DNA of 32,345 nucleotides, from contig CALWYD010000074.1 of assembly GCA_944385675.1 (NCBI GenBank), forward strand, positions 1-32,345, written 5' to 3'. The notes beneath the pieces were generated by a model, which saw only the letters and a program-made list of their open reading frames with translations, made no database searches and was not told the DNA's origin. Below, one piece after another: positions 15,861-24,071 of this stretch (the stretch's first letter is position 1; the number at the start of each line of letters is the position of its first letter). Origin of the DNA: an uncultured Oscillospiraceae bacterium (lineage in GTDB: Bacteria > Bacillota > Clostridia > Oscillospirales > Oscillospiraceae). A program made the position numbers and the translations under genes.

Positions 15861-16481
15861 CTACAGGACAAATTTCAGCCCTGGTCTACCCTGACGGACG
15901 CTCTCCACAAGTATGCAGGAGGGAGGATAGGCGGGGCTGTGGCTCAAAAGCTTGAGACGTTTGGGCTCCAGTCCAGCGCTCCGCAGGGCGGAAAATACAT
16001 CCACCAGCCGCTCTGGCCGGTGACACAAGGCAAAGCGTCCCCCATTTCGGGTCAGCCGCCCTGCGGTGGTACACAACTGCTCCAAAGTACAGGATTCCTC
16101 ACACCGGGCGGGACCGCCGCTTTTTCCACCGCCCAGAGGAAAGTAAGGGGGATTGGACACCACCAAGTCAAACTGTCCGGAAGGCAGAGAAGTGTGGCGC
16201 AGATCTTCCTGGAGGATTTGACCCTCCAGACCATTTTCCTTCAGATTTTCCCGGGCCGTGCGGGCGGCTAAAGGATCCTGTTCTACGCCGAAAAAAGATA
16301 GCTTTTCCGCCCTACCTGCCAGCAGGAGGAGCAGGGCTCCGCTCCCTGTTCCCAGATCGCATACCCGCCAGCCGGGGCGCAGCGTAGCAAACCGACCCAG
16401 AGCCAGTGTATCGCCCCCCAGGGGAAAAACTCCCGCCGGCCAACGCAGGGTATAAGACCCTAATTGTTCTTTCCGCTCCAA
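15861..16481 (-). CDS. tRNA1(Val) (adenine-37-N6)-methyltransferase family protein (TrmN6/YabB-like)
   Basis: SAM-dependent N6-adenine methyltransferase. The SAM-binding loop VCDLGTGSGALLLLL lies near residues 40-54, the acidic residue of motif II in FFGVEQD, and the catalytic NPPY motif in LVVSNPPYFP. The C-terminal part is standard for the TrmN6/YfiC/YabB group. I place the start at TTG 16481, six bases after GGAGGG. The ATG at 16496 falls only about eight bases after the predicted transcription start and would lack a ribosome binding site. It lies divergent to rsmI, another RNA methyltransferase gene, a pairing common in Firmicutes. The exact tRNA substrate is inferred from the family. Confidence 0.85.
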   Translation of the reverse strand: MERKEQLGSYTLRWPAGVFPLGGDTLALGRFATLRPGWRVCDLGTGSGALLLLLAGRAEKLSFFGVEQDPLAARTARENLKENGLEGQILQEDLRHTSLPSGQFDLVVSNPPYFPLGGGKSGGPARCEESCTLEQLCTTAGRLTRNGGRFALCHRPERLVDVFSALRSAGLEPKRLKLLSHSPAYPPSCILVESVRQGRPGLKFVL

Positions 16482-16510
16482 GAAACTCCCTCCCATCTGT
16501 GCCTGAGAAA

Positions 16511-16519
16511 AGTATACCA
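16511..16519 (-). promoter_or_regulatory. Extended -10 promoter of the TrmN6-type gene
   Basis: On the minus strand TGGTATACT (16519-16511) is an extended -10 element; no good -35 is seen. It lies back-to-back with the rsmI promoter, so each -35 region overlaps the other's -10. Confidence 0.6.
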
Positions 16520-16534
16520 TACCTGATGAGCTTA

Positions 16535-16543
16535 TGCTATAAT
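16535..16543 (+). promoter_or_regulatory. Extended -10 promoter of rsmI
   Basis: TGCTATAAT: a perfect TATAAT (16538-16543) with the TGn extension and no clear -35. The leader to rsmI would be about 75 bases. Confidence 0.65.
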
Positions 16544-16624
16544 ATTTACTGCAATTAAGGGAAACTGGATGTACTCCCGGTGTGGAAGAAATGCGTGCAA
16601 TACGAATATGAAGGAGAATGCAAT

Positions 16625-17500
16625 ATGGCAGGGACACTCTACTTGGTTCCAACCCCCATTGGGAACTTGGGCGACATTTCAAAGCGTATGGCGGATACTC
16701 TGGCCCAAGTGGACTTCGTGGCGGCTGAAGATACCCGGGTGTCCTTGAAGCTGCTCAACCACCTGGGGCTGAAAAAACCCATGGTGTCCTATCACCGGCA
16801 CAACACCCAAAAAGGAGGGGAACAGGTGCTGGAGCGCCTGCGGGCAGGGGAAAGCTGTGCTCTGGTTACTGACGCAGGGATGCCGGCCATCTCTGATCCC
16901 GGAGAGGAATTGGTAGCCCAATGTGCACAGGAGGAAATCCAAGTGATAGGTATCCCCGGGCCCTGCGCCCTGGTCACTGCCCTGGCCATATCCGGCCAGC
17001 CCACCAGCCGTTTTACCTTTGAAGGCTTTTTGGCCATGAATAAGAAAAACCGCCGTACTCATCTGGAGTCATTGGTGGGGGAGGAACGCACCATGATTTT
17101 CTATGAGGCCCCCCATAAGCTGGCGGCTACGCTAGAAGATCTGGCCAAGATGTTTGGAGGGGAACGTCCGGTGTCCCTGTGCCGGGAGCTGACTAAGCTC
17201 CATGAGCAGGTATGGCGCACCACTTTGGGGCAGGCAGCAGAGTATTACAGGCAGACCCCCGCGAAAGGGGAATTTGTGCTGGTAGTCCGAGGAGCACAGC
17301 CAAGGGGAGAGGAGGGACCGGAGATAGAGGATGGGCTCTCCCTGGTGCGACGACTGCAGGGGAATGGGCTTTCCCTTCGTGACGCAGTGAAGCGGGCAGC
17401 CAAGGAGCTGGGCCTGTCCCGGAATCAGCTCTACGATCTAGCAGTTAATGGGGAAGTAACAGCCGGGAAAGAGGAGAAAAGCAGAAGAGAAGATGGGTAA
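16625..17500 (+). CDS. rsmI: 16S rRNA (cytidine-1402-2'-O)-methyltransferase
   Basis: Adds the 2'-O-methyl group to C1402 in the decoding centre of 16S rRNA. The 291-residue protein has the tetrapyrrole-methylase-like fold. Signature segments are LVPTPIGNLGDIS near the start, AAEDTRVSLKLL, SYHRHN, VTDAGMPAISDPG and GIPGPCALVTALAISG. All are in order and intact. ATG 16625 has AAGGAG eight bases upstream; the frame extends to 16580 without a better start. The last residues are charged and variable. It ends 40 bases before a bidirectional terminator facing abrB. Confidence 0.96.
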   Translation: MAGTLYLVPTPIGNLGDISKRMADTLAQVDFVAAEDTRVSLKLLNHLGLKKPMVSYHRHNTQKGGEQVLERLRAGESCALVTDAGMPAISDPGEELVAQCAQEEIQVIGIPGPCALVTALAISGQPTSRFTFEGFLAMNKKNRRTHLESLVGEERTMIFYEAPHKLAATLEDLAKMFGGERPVSLCRELTKLHEQVWRTTLGQAAEYYRQTPAKGEFVLVVRGAQPRGEEGPEIEDGLSLVRRLQGNGLSLRDAVKRAAKELGLSRNQLYDLAVNGEVTAGKEEKSRREDG

Positions 17501-17540
17501 TTTTATCATGGAAGCTGAATAGGGACAGCCTCATTTTAAC

Positions 17541-17578
17541 AAAAAAATCCGCACTCCTGACTAGGAGCGCGGATTTTT
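17541..17578. terminator. Bidirectional terminator between rsmI and abrB
   Basis: AAAAATCCGC-A-CTCCT pairs with AGGAG-C-GCGGATTTTT around GACT, with A and T runs on the two sides. It can end transcription in both directions. Confidence 0.9.
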
Positions 17579-17601
17579 GATAGGTAGGCAAGAAAAACGG
17601 A

Positions 17602-17853
17602 CTAGCCCGCCTCCCCGGATTGGAGGGCCTTGATGCAGCGGCGGCAGACATTTTTTCCCCGGAAACTCACTACGTCCTTGGACTCATCGCAGAAGATACA
17701 GGTGGGCTGGTATTTCTTCAATACGATAGAGGGACCGTCCATATAAATCTCCAGGCTGTCTTTTTCCGCTATGTCTAGGGTGCGCCTTAGCTCAATGGGA
17801 AGCACAATGCGACCCAATTCATCTACTTTCCGAACAATACCGGTAGATTTCAT
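17602..17853 (-). CDS. abrB: AbrB/SpoVT-type transition-state regulator with C-terminal CX2C pairs
   Basis: An 83-residue DNA-binding regulator of the AbrB family, which controls the switch from growth to stationary phase and sporulation in Firmicutes. The swapped-hairpin DNA-binding domain is clear (STGIVRKVDELGRIVLPIELRRTL, residues 3-26, seen in segments GIVRKVDELGRI and VLPIELRR). The C-terminal part carries two CX2C pairs (CIFC and CRRC), which may bind zinc. That differs from Bacillus AbrB, whose C-terminal half lacks these pairs. The ATG at 17853 follows AAGGAAGGA; the much longer open frame upstream crosses the promoter and is not coding. It is divergent to spmAB, consistent with a sporulation role. 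Confidence 0.9.
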   Translation of the reverse strand: MKSTGIVRKVDELGRIVLPIELRRTLDIAEKDSLEIYMDGPSIVLKKYQPTCIFCDESKDVVSFRGKNVCRRCIKALQSGEAG

Positions 17854-17941
17854 GCGATCCTTCCTTCCTTTCGCTTCCTCTCTCCTGGTGGAGAGGCCCG
17901 GTGTGTACCGTGGGGCAGGGAGAAATATTACTAATAAGAAT

Positions 17942-17969
17942 ATTCTACTACAAAGATGGTTTCTGTCAA
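17942..17969 (-). promoter_or_regulatory. Sigma-A promoter of abrB
   Basis: On the minus strand TTGACA (17969-17964) and TAGAAT (17947-17942) with a 16-base spacer. The flanking 17930-18060 is markedly AT-rich against a GC-rich background, as expected for an AbrB-binding region, so autoregulation is possible. Confidence 0.75.
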
Positions 17970-18117
17970 CTGTTTTAAAAAATAAACTGCAAAAAAATGG
18001 CGAGAAAACAGGAAAAATATAGAGAAATTTGGCAAAATTAGGCAAAAATTGTCTATAGAAGATCTGGGCATGAAGAAGAGGACGTACTCGTATATATGGA
18101 CAAGAGGGGGGATAAAT

Positions 18118-18696
18118 GTGGCGATGAGTATGATATGGACCGGAATGGTGACCATTTCCGTGTTGTGCGGGCTGGTTACAGGTCAAGGAAGCCAGGTAGC
18201 CGCAGCGGCCATAGAGGGGACGGCGGCAGCGGTGGAGCTGAGCTTATCCATCGCGGGAATGATGTGCCTATGGACTGGTATTATGGAAGTAATGCGGCAG
18301 GCGGGGTTGGCAAGGGCCCTATCCCGTCTGCTGCGCCCGATCCTGTCCCGCCTATTTCCGCAGGTGGCCGGAGATGGGGAGATTATGGACAGCATCTCGG
18401 CCAATGTCTCCGCCAACTTACTGGGGCTAGGCAATGCGGCCACACCCCTGGGGTTGGAGGCAGCGAGGAAGATGAGCCGGCACAGCCGGGGCCAAGCCTG
18501 TGACGCCCTGTGCATGCTGGTGGTGTGCAATACGGCCTCACTCCAGCTGATTCCCACTACGGTAGCCGCTGTTCGGGCCGGAGCGGGGAGTCAGACACCT
18601 TTTGATATTCTGCCCGCTGTCTGGCTGGCCTCCGCCATCTCTGTGGGGGTGGGGGTAGGGGCCTGTAAGCTGTTGGCCGGGCTGTGGAGGGATTAA
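18118..18696 (+). CDS. spmA: Spore maturation protein A
   Basis: SpmA acts with SpmB in spore core dehydration and heat resistance. The 192-residue membrane protein has several hydrophobic segments and the nucleoside-recognition (Gate) domain pattern. Conserved motifs are SANVSANLLGLGNAATPLGLEA, seen in parts NLLGLGNAATPLG, and NTASLQLIPTTVAAVRAG. Length matches the family. GTG 18118 lies six bases after GGGGGG; ATG 18124 is an alternative. spmB starts one base after its stop, so the two are coupled. No sigma-A promoter is obvious; a sporulation sigma factor is likely, but I cannot place its boxes. Confidence 0.93.
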   Translation: MAMSMIWTGMVTISVLCGLVTGQGSQVAAAAIEGTAAAVELSLSIAGMMCLWTGIMEVMRQAGLARALSRLLRPILSRLFPQVAGDGEIMDSISANVSANLLGLGNAATPLGLEAARKMSRHSRGQACDALCMLVVCNTASLQLIPTTVAAVRAGAGSQTPFDILPAVWLASAISVGVGVGACKLLAGLWRD

Positions 18697-18697
18697 A

Positions 18698-19225
18698 ATG
18701 GGGGAACTGCTCTTTACTATGCTGGTTCCCTTTACCATTGCCGGGGTGGCACTGTATGCTGCAGCCAGGCGGGTGGATGTGTATGCGGCCCTGGTACATG
18801 GGGCGGGGGAGGGGCTTGGGACGTTGACACGGATTGTTCCTGCCCTAATTGGGCTCATGACAGCGGTGTATATGCTGCGGGCCTCCGGAGCGCTGGAATT
18901 GGCGTCCCAACTGTTGGCTCCGTTTCTGGAGCGCCTGGGTCTGCCAGCCCAGTTATTGCCTCTAATGCTGGTACGACCGGTGAGCGGTTCCGCCGCCCTG
19001 GGGGTGGGAGCAGAACTGATAGAGACCTACGGGCCTGACTCACTGCTGGGACGGACTGCTGCGGTTATGCTGGGGTCTACAGAGACCACATTTTATACCA
19101 TTGCCGTCTACTTCGGGGCGGTAGGCATTACCCGAACCCGTTATGCAGTGCCCGCTGCCCTCTGTGCTGATCTGGCCGGTTTTTTAGCATCCGCCTGGGC
19201 AGTGCGCTTGTGCTTTGGAGGATAG
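18698..19225 (+). CDS. spmB: Spore maturation protein B
   Basis: Partner of SpmA in spore core dehydration. The 175-residue membrane protein has the Gate-domain pattern. It contains IVPALIGLMTAVYMLRASGAL, read in parts as IGLMTAVYMLRASGA, and the SpmB hallmarks MLVRPVSGSAALG and GSTETTFYTIAVYFGAVG. It follows spmA directly and the pair is closed by a strong terminator. Presence of an intact spmAB operon supports a spore-forming host. Confidence 0.93.
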   Translation: MGELLFTMLVPFTIAGVALYAAARRVDVYAALVHGAGEGLGTLTRIVPALIGLMTAVYMLRASGALELASQLLAPFLERLGLPAQLLPLMLVRPVSGSAALGVGAELIETYGPDSLLGRTAAVMLGSTETTFYTIAVYFGAVGITRTRYAVPAALCADLAGFLASAWAVRLCFGG

Positions 19226-19233
19226 GGAGAGAA

Positions 19234-19271
19234 GAAACAGCCCCGGCCGGATAAACGGCTGGGGCTGTTTC
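19234..19271. terminator. Bidirectional terminator between spmB and the DUF1576 gene
   Basis: GAAACAGCCCCGGCCG (19234-19249) pairs with CGGCTGGGGCTGTTTC (19256-19271), 16 bp with one G-T wobble. It is the probable end of both spmAB and the long minus-strand operon. Confidence 0.88.
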
Positions 19272-19303
19272 AATGAGGTGAAGCTACAGGGGAGCTGCTT
19301 CTC

Positions 19304-20698
19304 TTACAGAACAGGGTTTTCCGCGTCTTTATCTGAATCTGAAGTCTGATGGGAGTCCGGTGGTATGAGCGGATCGTCGTGTTCCATTGGTTCAAAATAA
19401 TCCTGATCCTGCAGTACGGGCTTGCGTCGGCGGGCGATGGCAATAATGCAGGGATATAGGACAACCGCCACAAGACCACCGGAAAAGCCGTTATTATACA
19501 GATTCATGCCGGCGACGGGGGTTCCGGTGTAAAGGACCACGGAGGCATGTAGAAAACCTGCCAGAACTCCATAAGGCCACCCAAAATGGCCGGAAATAGG
19601 GGCCAGTGTCGTACAGAACAGGCAGGCTAACTGTACGGCGGGGTTGTCCAGAGACCAGTGCATCACAAGGCCTCCCAGGGCTACCCCCATCATAGGGGGC
19701 AGGATGTTTAGCGCGTGTTTACCGAAAGCAGAAAAGCCGATGATAGTGAAAATGCCGCCTATGGTAGGGCCATTCAGGTCTCCGCCCACGGCCAGGATAA
19801 AAGCGGTGCCAATCAGACCGTTAATACCTGCGTTAATGAGGACAGGAGCCGGGCCAAACATGCGCAGATAGTCACTGGGAGCCCGACCGCTGGTGCGAAG
19901 CAGCCAGCGGTAGCCGGCCCAGGCGGCCCACACCGGTTTCCTGCACAAAAACAGGCCGGATACAAGCAGCAAAAGGCATAAGGTCAGCAGCATAGGGAGA
20001 AAAAGCCAGTTATAACCCACAGCCCAGCGGTAGTGGGTGGTAGGGTCGGCACCCAGCGAACCCATTAACGGGACACAGATAAAGGCTACAAGGCCGCAGG
20101 CAAAGCCCACGTTGTAAAGGTTCATGCCGTTTTGAATGCGGTAGGTATAGGCGGCCAGGGGAGGAAGGAGAAAGCCGATGACCAAGCCAATAAAAGCGCC
20201 GGCCAGCGGGTTGCCCCAGCCGTTTTCCAGGGAAATATAGCTGATGACAGGGGCCAGGGCGGTGGACATCAGACCGATGTTTACATAGGAAGAAAAGGGC
20301 TCTTTGCGGTATCTGGCGTACAGCCATGTCCCCAGTAGAATGGGCCAGATATTTACAAAGTTCTTCCCAAACAGGGAGAAGCCGGACATAAGTCCCACCA
20401 CCACCAGAGTCATGCCGTTTAGCACATCCCGGGATAAATAGAGCACGCACAAGGTAATGGCAGTGACTAGGGCGGAATTTACCAAGGCCGCCCCAGGGCC
20501 GGCCAGCATCACGTAGTCTGTGATCAGGGCGTCTTCAGTCAGGACAATGGTCTCCAGTCCCTTTAAGATGGCCTGAGGGCTGTCCGACAGGAAGCCGGCC
20601 AGTGCCAAAACCAGGGTGTAGATCCACAGCAGGGGAAACATCTTGTTGTAACGAATATGGGGATGCTGGAGCAGATGGGGAAACGGCGGTTGGCCCAT
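19304..20698 (-). CDS. DUF1576 integral membrane protein with internal duplication
   Basis: A 464-residue polytopic membrane protein with roughly ten or more hydrophobic segments and a charged cytosolic-looking tail (HDDPLIPPDSHQTSDSD). The function of DUF1576 is unknown. The two halves repeat. GFSLFGKNFVNIWPILLG in the first half matches GFSAFGKHALNILPPMMG in the second, and GMNLYNVGFACGLVA matches GMNLYNNGFSGGLVA. A duplicated core with short signature loops is typical of channels or secondary transporters, so a transport role is plausible. ATG 20698 follows AAAGGAAGG. It starts 36 bases after the ribF stop with no terminator between, so it is probably the last gene of that operon. Confidence 0.85.
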   Translation of the reverse strand: MGQPPFPHLLQHPHIRYNKMFPLLWIYTLVLALAGFLSDSPQAILKGLETIVLTEDALITDYVMLAGPGAALVNSALVTAITLCVLYLSRDVLNGMTLVVVGLMSGFSLFGKNFVNIWPILLGTWLYARYRKEPFSSYVNIGLMSTALAPVISYISLENGWGNPLAGAFIGLVIGFLLPPLAAYTYRIQNGMNLYNVGFACGLVAFICVPLMGSLGADPTTHYRWAVGYNWLFLPMLLTLCLLLLVSGLFLCRKPVWAAWAGYRWLLRTSGRAPSDYLRMFGPAPVLINAGINGLIGTAFILAVGGDLNGPTIGGIFTIIGFSAFGKHALNILPPMMGVALGGLVMHWSLDNPAVQLACLFCTTLAPISGHFGWPYGVLAGFLHASVVLYTGTPVAGMNLYNNGFSGGLVAVVLYPCIIAIARRRKPVLQDQDYFEPMEHDDPLIPPDSHQTSDSDKDAENPVL

Positions 20699-20734
20699 GG
20701 AATCGCCTTCCTTTCTGGAAAAGTCCTGTTGAGG

Positions 20735-21652
20735 TCAAAGCGGGTCAGCCGGGTGGGCAAAGTAGGCACGGGTCTGCTCCACATTGCGGCTGATTTCTTG
20801 GGACAGGGCCTGCAGGGAGGGGAACTTTCGCTCTCCGCGCAGATATTTAAAAAATTCCATACGTACTTGATGGCCGTATAAGTTGCCGTCAAAATCCAAC
20901 AAGAACCCCTCTACAGTCACGCGGGAGTCATGTTCACTGACGGTAGGGCGTACTCCCACATTGGTCACGGCATACCGGTGTTGTCCATCAAACCATACCC
21001 GGCTGGCATAGACACCGAAGGCGGGGAGAATAACGTGTGGGGGTACCTGCAGGTTAACGGTAGGAAAGCCCAATGTGGAGCCACCCAGTTTTTTCCCGTG
21101 GCTGACCCGGTTAGAGAGGATGTGGGGGTGCCCCAGGAATTGGGTAGCCCGTTCCATCTCCCCCTGGGCGATGAGGGTACGGATGTAAGTAGAGGAAATG
21201 GTAATACCATCTCGTTCCACCCGTCCAATGATATCGCAGCCCAGCCCCAGTTGGGCACACTTTTCCTGAAGGCGGGCCGGGTTTCCCTTGCCCATGTAGC
21301 CGAAATGAAAGTCATGGCCGGCCACCACGTGAACCACACCCAGTTCCTTCACCAGGTACTGGGTAATAAAGTCCTCCCAGTCCATGCGCATCATAGCCTC
21401 AAAGGAGGCTACGATAACCTCTTGAATTCCGTAATAATGGCGCATGAGCCACACTCGATCCTCTACGGAACTGAGCAGAGGGATAGGGTGTCCGGTGATA
21501 GCAGCGGCCGGATGGCGGTCAAAGGTAAAGGCGCAAGCGGCAGCCCCCAGTCGATCGGCCGCAGCGGTCACCGCTCGCAGCAGTGCTCCATGTCCCAGGT
21601 GAACGCCATCAAAAAAGCCCAGGGCAATGACCCGCTTTTGATTCATTGACAT
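20735..21652 (-). CDS. ribF: Bifunctional riboflavin kinase / FAD synthetase
   Basis: Converts riboflavin to FMN and FMN to FAD. The 305-residue protein has the N-terminal adenylyltransferase domain with GFFDGVHLGHGALL (residues 13-26) and later ISSTYIRTLIAQGE. The C-terminal flavokinase domain carries LGFPTVNL, GVYASRVW and the VEGFLLDFDGNLYG metal/flavin segment. It is full length. ATG 21652 follows TAGGAG by about seven bases, though the frame is open to 21724. Its place after truB is a common arrangement in bacteria. Confidence 0.96.
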   Translation of the reverse strand: MSMNQKRVIALGFFDGVHLGHGALLRAVTAAADRLGAAACAFTFDRHPAAAITGHPIPLLSSVEDRVWLMRHYYGIQEVIVASFEAMMRMDWEDFITQYLVKELGVVHVVAGHDFHFGYMGKGNPARLQEKCAQLGLGCDIIGRVERDGITISSTYIRTLIAQGEMERATQFLGHPHILSNRVSHGKKLGGSTLGFPTVNLQVPPHVILPAFGVYASRVWFDGQHRYAVTNVGVRPTVSEHDSRVTVEGFLLDFDGNLYGHQVRMEFFKYLRGERKFPSLQALSQEISRNVEQTRAYFAHPADPL

Positions 21653-21713
21653 GATATATCTCCTAAAACAGGGTAGGTACGGCGTTTGCCGGAGGGAAGT
21701 CAGCGACGCCGGG

Positions 21714-22586
21714 TTAAACTTCAAAAAAGCTTTTTATTGTATGAAGTACTTTTCCTTCACATCGGCACAAGGCCAAAAAACTGCCATCGGTTCCATATAC
21801 TCGGTACTCTCCGTCTGGTGGCGCTTTAGGCAAGTGGAGAGTCATGCCGTTGCGCAGCTTGCGTTCTCCATCCGGTTGAAGGATCAGTACAGGGCGGCCG
21901 GAAAAGTAAGCATCAACAGGAAGCAGAAGGGAGAGGGGATCATCTGCTTGCTGCACCTGTTCCAAGGTGACCGCCTCGTTCAAAGTGAAGCCGGCCGCCA
22001 TGGTTCGCCGCAGGCTGCTCATACAGCCTCCGCAGCCCAGGGCGTCACCAATATCGTGGCACAGGGTGCGCACATAGGTGCCCTTGGAGCAGCGGACCCG
22101 AAGAATAAACTCATCGGGGGCGGACTGTCCCTCCACCGTCAAAGTGTGAATCGTGACAGAACGGGGAGGGCGTTCTACTTCCTTGCCCTTGCGTGCCAGT
22201 TCGTAGAGCTTCTTCCCGTTGATCTTAACAGCGGAGTACATGGGAGGGATCTGCTGAATAAGTCCGCGGAAAGCAGGCAGCACCCCCTCCAGATCCTGTG
22301 CAGTCACACGGACGGGTCTGTATTCCAGAACCTGGCCGCTGGTGTCCTGAGTGTTGGTGACCACCCCTAATTTCAAGCCGGCTACGTACTCTTTTTCTCC
22401 CTCACCGGCAAAGGATACCGCCCGGGTGGCGCGGCCCAGAAAGACCGGGAGTACTCCGGTGGCCATGGGATCCAGAGTGCCGGCGTGTCCTATCCGTTTT
22501 TCGTGGAAAATGCCCCGAAGTTTGGCGCACACGTCCATAGAGGTCCAGTTCTGAGATTTATCAATGACAAGGATGCCGTTAGCCAT
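21714..22586 (-). CDS. truB: tRNA pseudouridine-55 synthase
   Basis: Makes pseudouridine 55 in the T-loop of nearly all elongator tRNAs. The catalytic aspartate is Asp39 in [14 protein letters not shown]. Other family segments are [13 protein letters not shown] at the N-terminus, [18 protein letters not shown] in the middle (seen as [15 protein letters not shown]) and the [16 protein letters not shown] motif. The 290 residues include the usual C-terminal PUA-like part. Its start overlaps the end of the nrnA-type gene by eight bases, so translation is probably coupled. Confidence 0.96.
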   Translation of the reverse strand: MANGILVIDKSQNWTSMDVCAKLRGIFHEKRIGHAGTLDPMATGVLPVFLGRATRAVSFAGEGEKEYVAGLKLGVVTNTQDTSGQVLEYRPVRVTAQDLEGVLPAFRGLIQQIPPMYSAVKINGKKLYELARKGKEVERPPRSVTIHTLTVEGQSAPDEFILRVRCSKGTYVRTLCHDIGDALGCGGCMSSLRRTMAAGFTLNEAVTLEQVQQADDPLSLLLPVDAYFSGRPVLILQPDGERKLRNGMTLHLPKAPPDGEYRVYGTDGSFLALCRCEGKVLHTIKSFFEV

Positions 22587-23526
22587 GGCGCACCTGCCGG
22601 ATGGCGGCCAGCACAGCCTCTTTGGCCTGCGCCCCAGTACCTTCTGTCATGCCGCCGGCAGCAGCGGCGTGGCCGCCGCCCCCTAAAAGCGCGCATACCT
22701 GGCTGGCATTGAGCCGTTGGGGATCGGTGCGCAGGGACAGTTTCCATTTGCCGGGGGACAGCTCCCGAAGGGTGGCGGCATTGTGTACCCCCTCCACTTG
22801 GGCTGCAAAGTTGGCAATGTCCTCCAAATCCCGATCATCAGCACCCACCTGGGCCATCATATCCAAGCTGATGAGCGCCAAAGCGGTCTCTCCATTTTCA
22901 TGCAGCTCCATAGACTGGGCGATGAGACTCTCCATTTGAAGGCGCTTCATGGTCTTGGTGCGAAAGTGGCGCTTGTTGAGCTGGTCCAGAGGGATACCGC
23001 AGTCGATCAGTTCTGCCGCAATACGATGGGTATCTGAAGTGGTGTTGCCATACATAAAGCAGCCGCAGTCCGTGGAAATGGCCACATAGAGGGGAGCGGC
23101 AATCTCAGCCGTAATAGGGCCAAGCCGGCGGGCAATTTCATAGATCAGCTCCCCACAGGCCGCCCGTTTGGCATCGAGACAAGTTTCCCGGGCAAAAAAC
23201 TCCTTGGAGGGGTGGTGGTCGATGGCCAGATCTACCTGCTCCAAGTAGACTTGGGCATTATCCGGAAACAATCCCCGGGCTGCAATGTCCACAGTCACCA
23301 CTGTGTCCGGCATGAAATCATGGGGGGCCAAGAGCTTCTCCACGTAGGAGGAGAAGAGGGTGGTGGTCTCCCGGTTGGGCAGCACATAGGCGGTTTTACC
23401 CGCCTGGCGCAAGGAGAGGCACAGTCCTGCCGCGCAGCCCACCGTATCCCCGTCGGGGCGCACATGGGTCAGAATGATATAATTGTTGTGGGAGAGCAGA
23501 AACTCAGTGGCCTGCTGAGGGGTCAT
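22579..23526 (-). CDS. nrnA: DHH-family phosphoesterase, NrnA type (nanoRNase / pAp phosphatase)
   Basis: Degrades short oligoribonucleotides, and in some relatives pAp or cyclic-di-AMP products. The 315 residues show the DHH domain: THVRPDGDTVGCA (motif I), VDIAARGLFPD, and AIDHHPS (the DHH motif). The C-terminal DHHA1 domain ends with LGGGGHAAAAGG. The Mn-binding motifs are intact. ATG 23526 is preferred because GGAGGAGG lies at proper spacing; the in-frame GTG at 23535 is too close. It lies directly after rbfA and before truB, the standard Firmicutes order. Which of the family's substrates it prefers cannot be told by eye. Confidence 0.93.
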   Translation of the reverse strand: MTPQQATEFLLSHNNYIILTHVRPDGDTVGCAAGLCLSLRQAGKTAYVLPNRETTTLFSSYVEKLLAPHDFMPDTVVTVDIAARGLFPDNAQVYLEQVDLAIDHHPSKEFFARETCLDAKRAACGELIYEIARRLGPITAEIAAPLYVAISTDCGCFMYGNTTSDTHRIAAELIDCGIPLDQLNKRHFRTKTMKRLQMESLIAQSMELHENGETALALISLDMMAQVGADDRDLEDIANFAAQVEGVHNAATLRELSPGKWKLSLRTDPQRLNASQVCALLGGGGHAAAAGGMTEGTGAQAKEAVLAAIRQVRHG

Positions 23527-23531
23527 ACGCG

Positions 23532-23918
23532 TCACTCCTCCTCCAAATGAATATGCTCGTTGGCTGGATTGGCCGGCTTCACAATTTCCGGGTTACGGAG
23601 CATCTCCAGAATGTGCGCCCCGTGGTCGATGGAATCGTCCTGGATAAAGGTCAGCTCCGGAGTGCTGCGCAGGTTGAGGGTGTGTCCCAGCTCCCGGCGA
23701 AGATAGCCCGCAGCGGACTTCAGACCTTTGAGCACCTGCTGGCAATCTTGCTTGTCCAGCACACTGATATAGACTTTGGCGTATTTCAAGTCCGGTGTGG
23801 TGTCCACCCCGGTGACAGAGATCATTCCGCTGACCCGGGGGTCCTTGACCCCGGGAATCAGAGAAGCCAGCTCCCGCTGAATCTCCTCATTAATGCGGCT
23901 GATGCGGTTACTTGCCAT
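23532..23918 (-). CDS. rbfA: 30S ribosome-binding factor A
   Basis: Late assembly factor that binds the 30S subunit near helix 1 of 16S rRNA. The 128-residue protein has the single KH-like domain. Family segments are NRISRINEEIQRELA, KDPRVSGMISVTGV, AKVYISVL and LGHTLNLRSTPELTF. ATG 23918 has AAGGAG eight bases upstream. It belongs to the infB operon but is separated from infB by 231 bases holding a hairpin and a small ORF. Confidence 0.95.
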   Translation of the reverse strand: MASNRISRINEEIQRELASLIPGVKDPRVSGMISVTGVDTTPDLKYAKVYISVLDKQDCQQVLKGLKSAAGYLRRELGHTLNLRSTPELTFIQDDSIDHGAHILEMLRNPEIVKPANPANEHIHLEEE

Positions 23919-23954
23919 GGTTGGTTCTCCTTTCCGAGCCAGGTGGCCCGCAGG

Positions 23955-24044
23955 TTAAGAAATCAGAAAGATAGAGACTGGGCGCACCCCCGGGTCATAC
24001 AGGGGGAGAGGATGGTCGGCGGCCAGTAGAAAAACATAGCTCAT
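23955..24044 (-). CDS. Candidate 29-residue small protein or gene remnant between infB and rbfA
   Basis: Within the 231-base gap of the infB operon an ORF starts at ATG 24044, with GGAGG nine bases upstream, and ends at TAA 23955. The predicted peptide begins MSYVFLLAADHPLPLYD and ends in SIFLIS. Its first part is hydrophobic and then proline-rich. The good ribosome binding site and co-directional position argue for translation. Its abrupt end after 29 codons would also fit a 5' remnant of a longer gene truncated by mutation. It is too short to judge codon use, and I do not recognise a characterised family. Confidence 0.4.
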   Translation of the reverse strand: MSYVFLLAADHPLPLYDPGVRPVSIFLIS

Positions 24045-24071
24045 GGAAGGTGCCTCCGCAAACAGACAGAC

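Noticed and set aside
17854-18186. Upstream extension of the abrB frame
   Set aside because: The extra residues are encoded by the AT-rich promoter region and have no counterpart in AbrB proteins.
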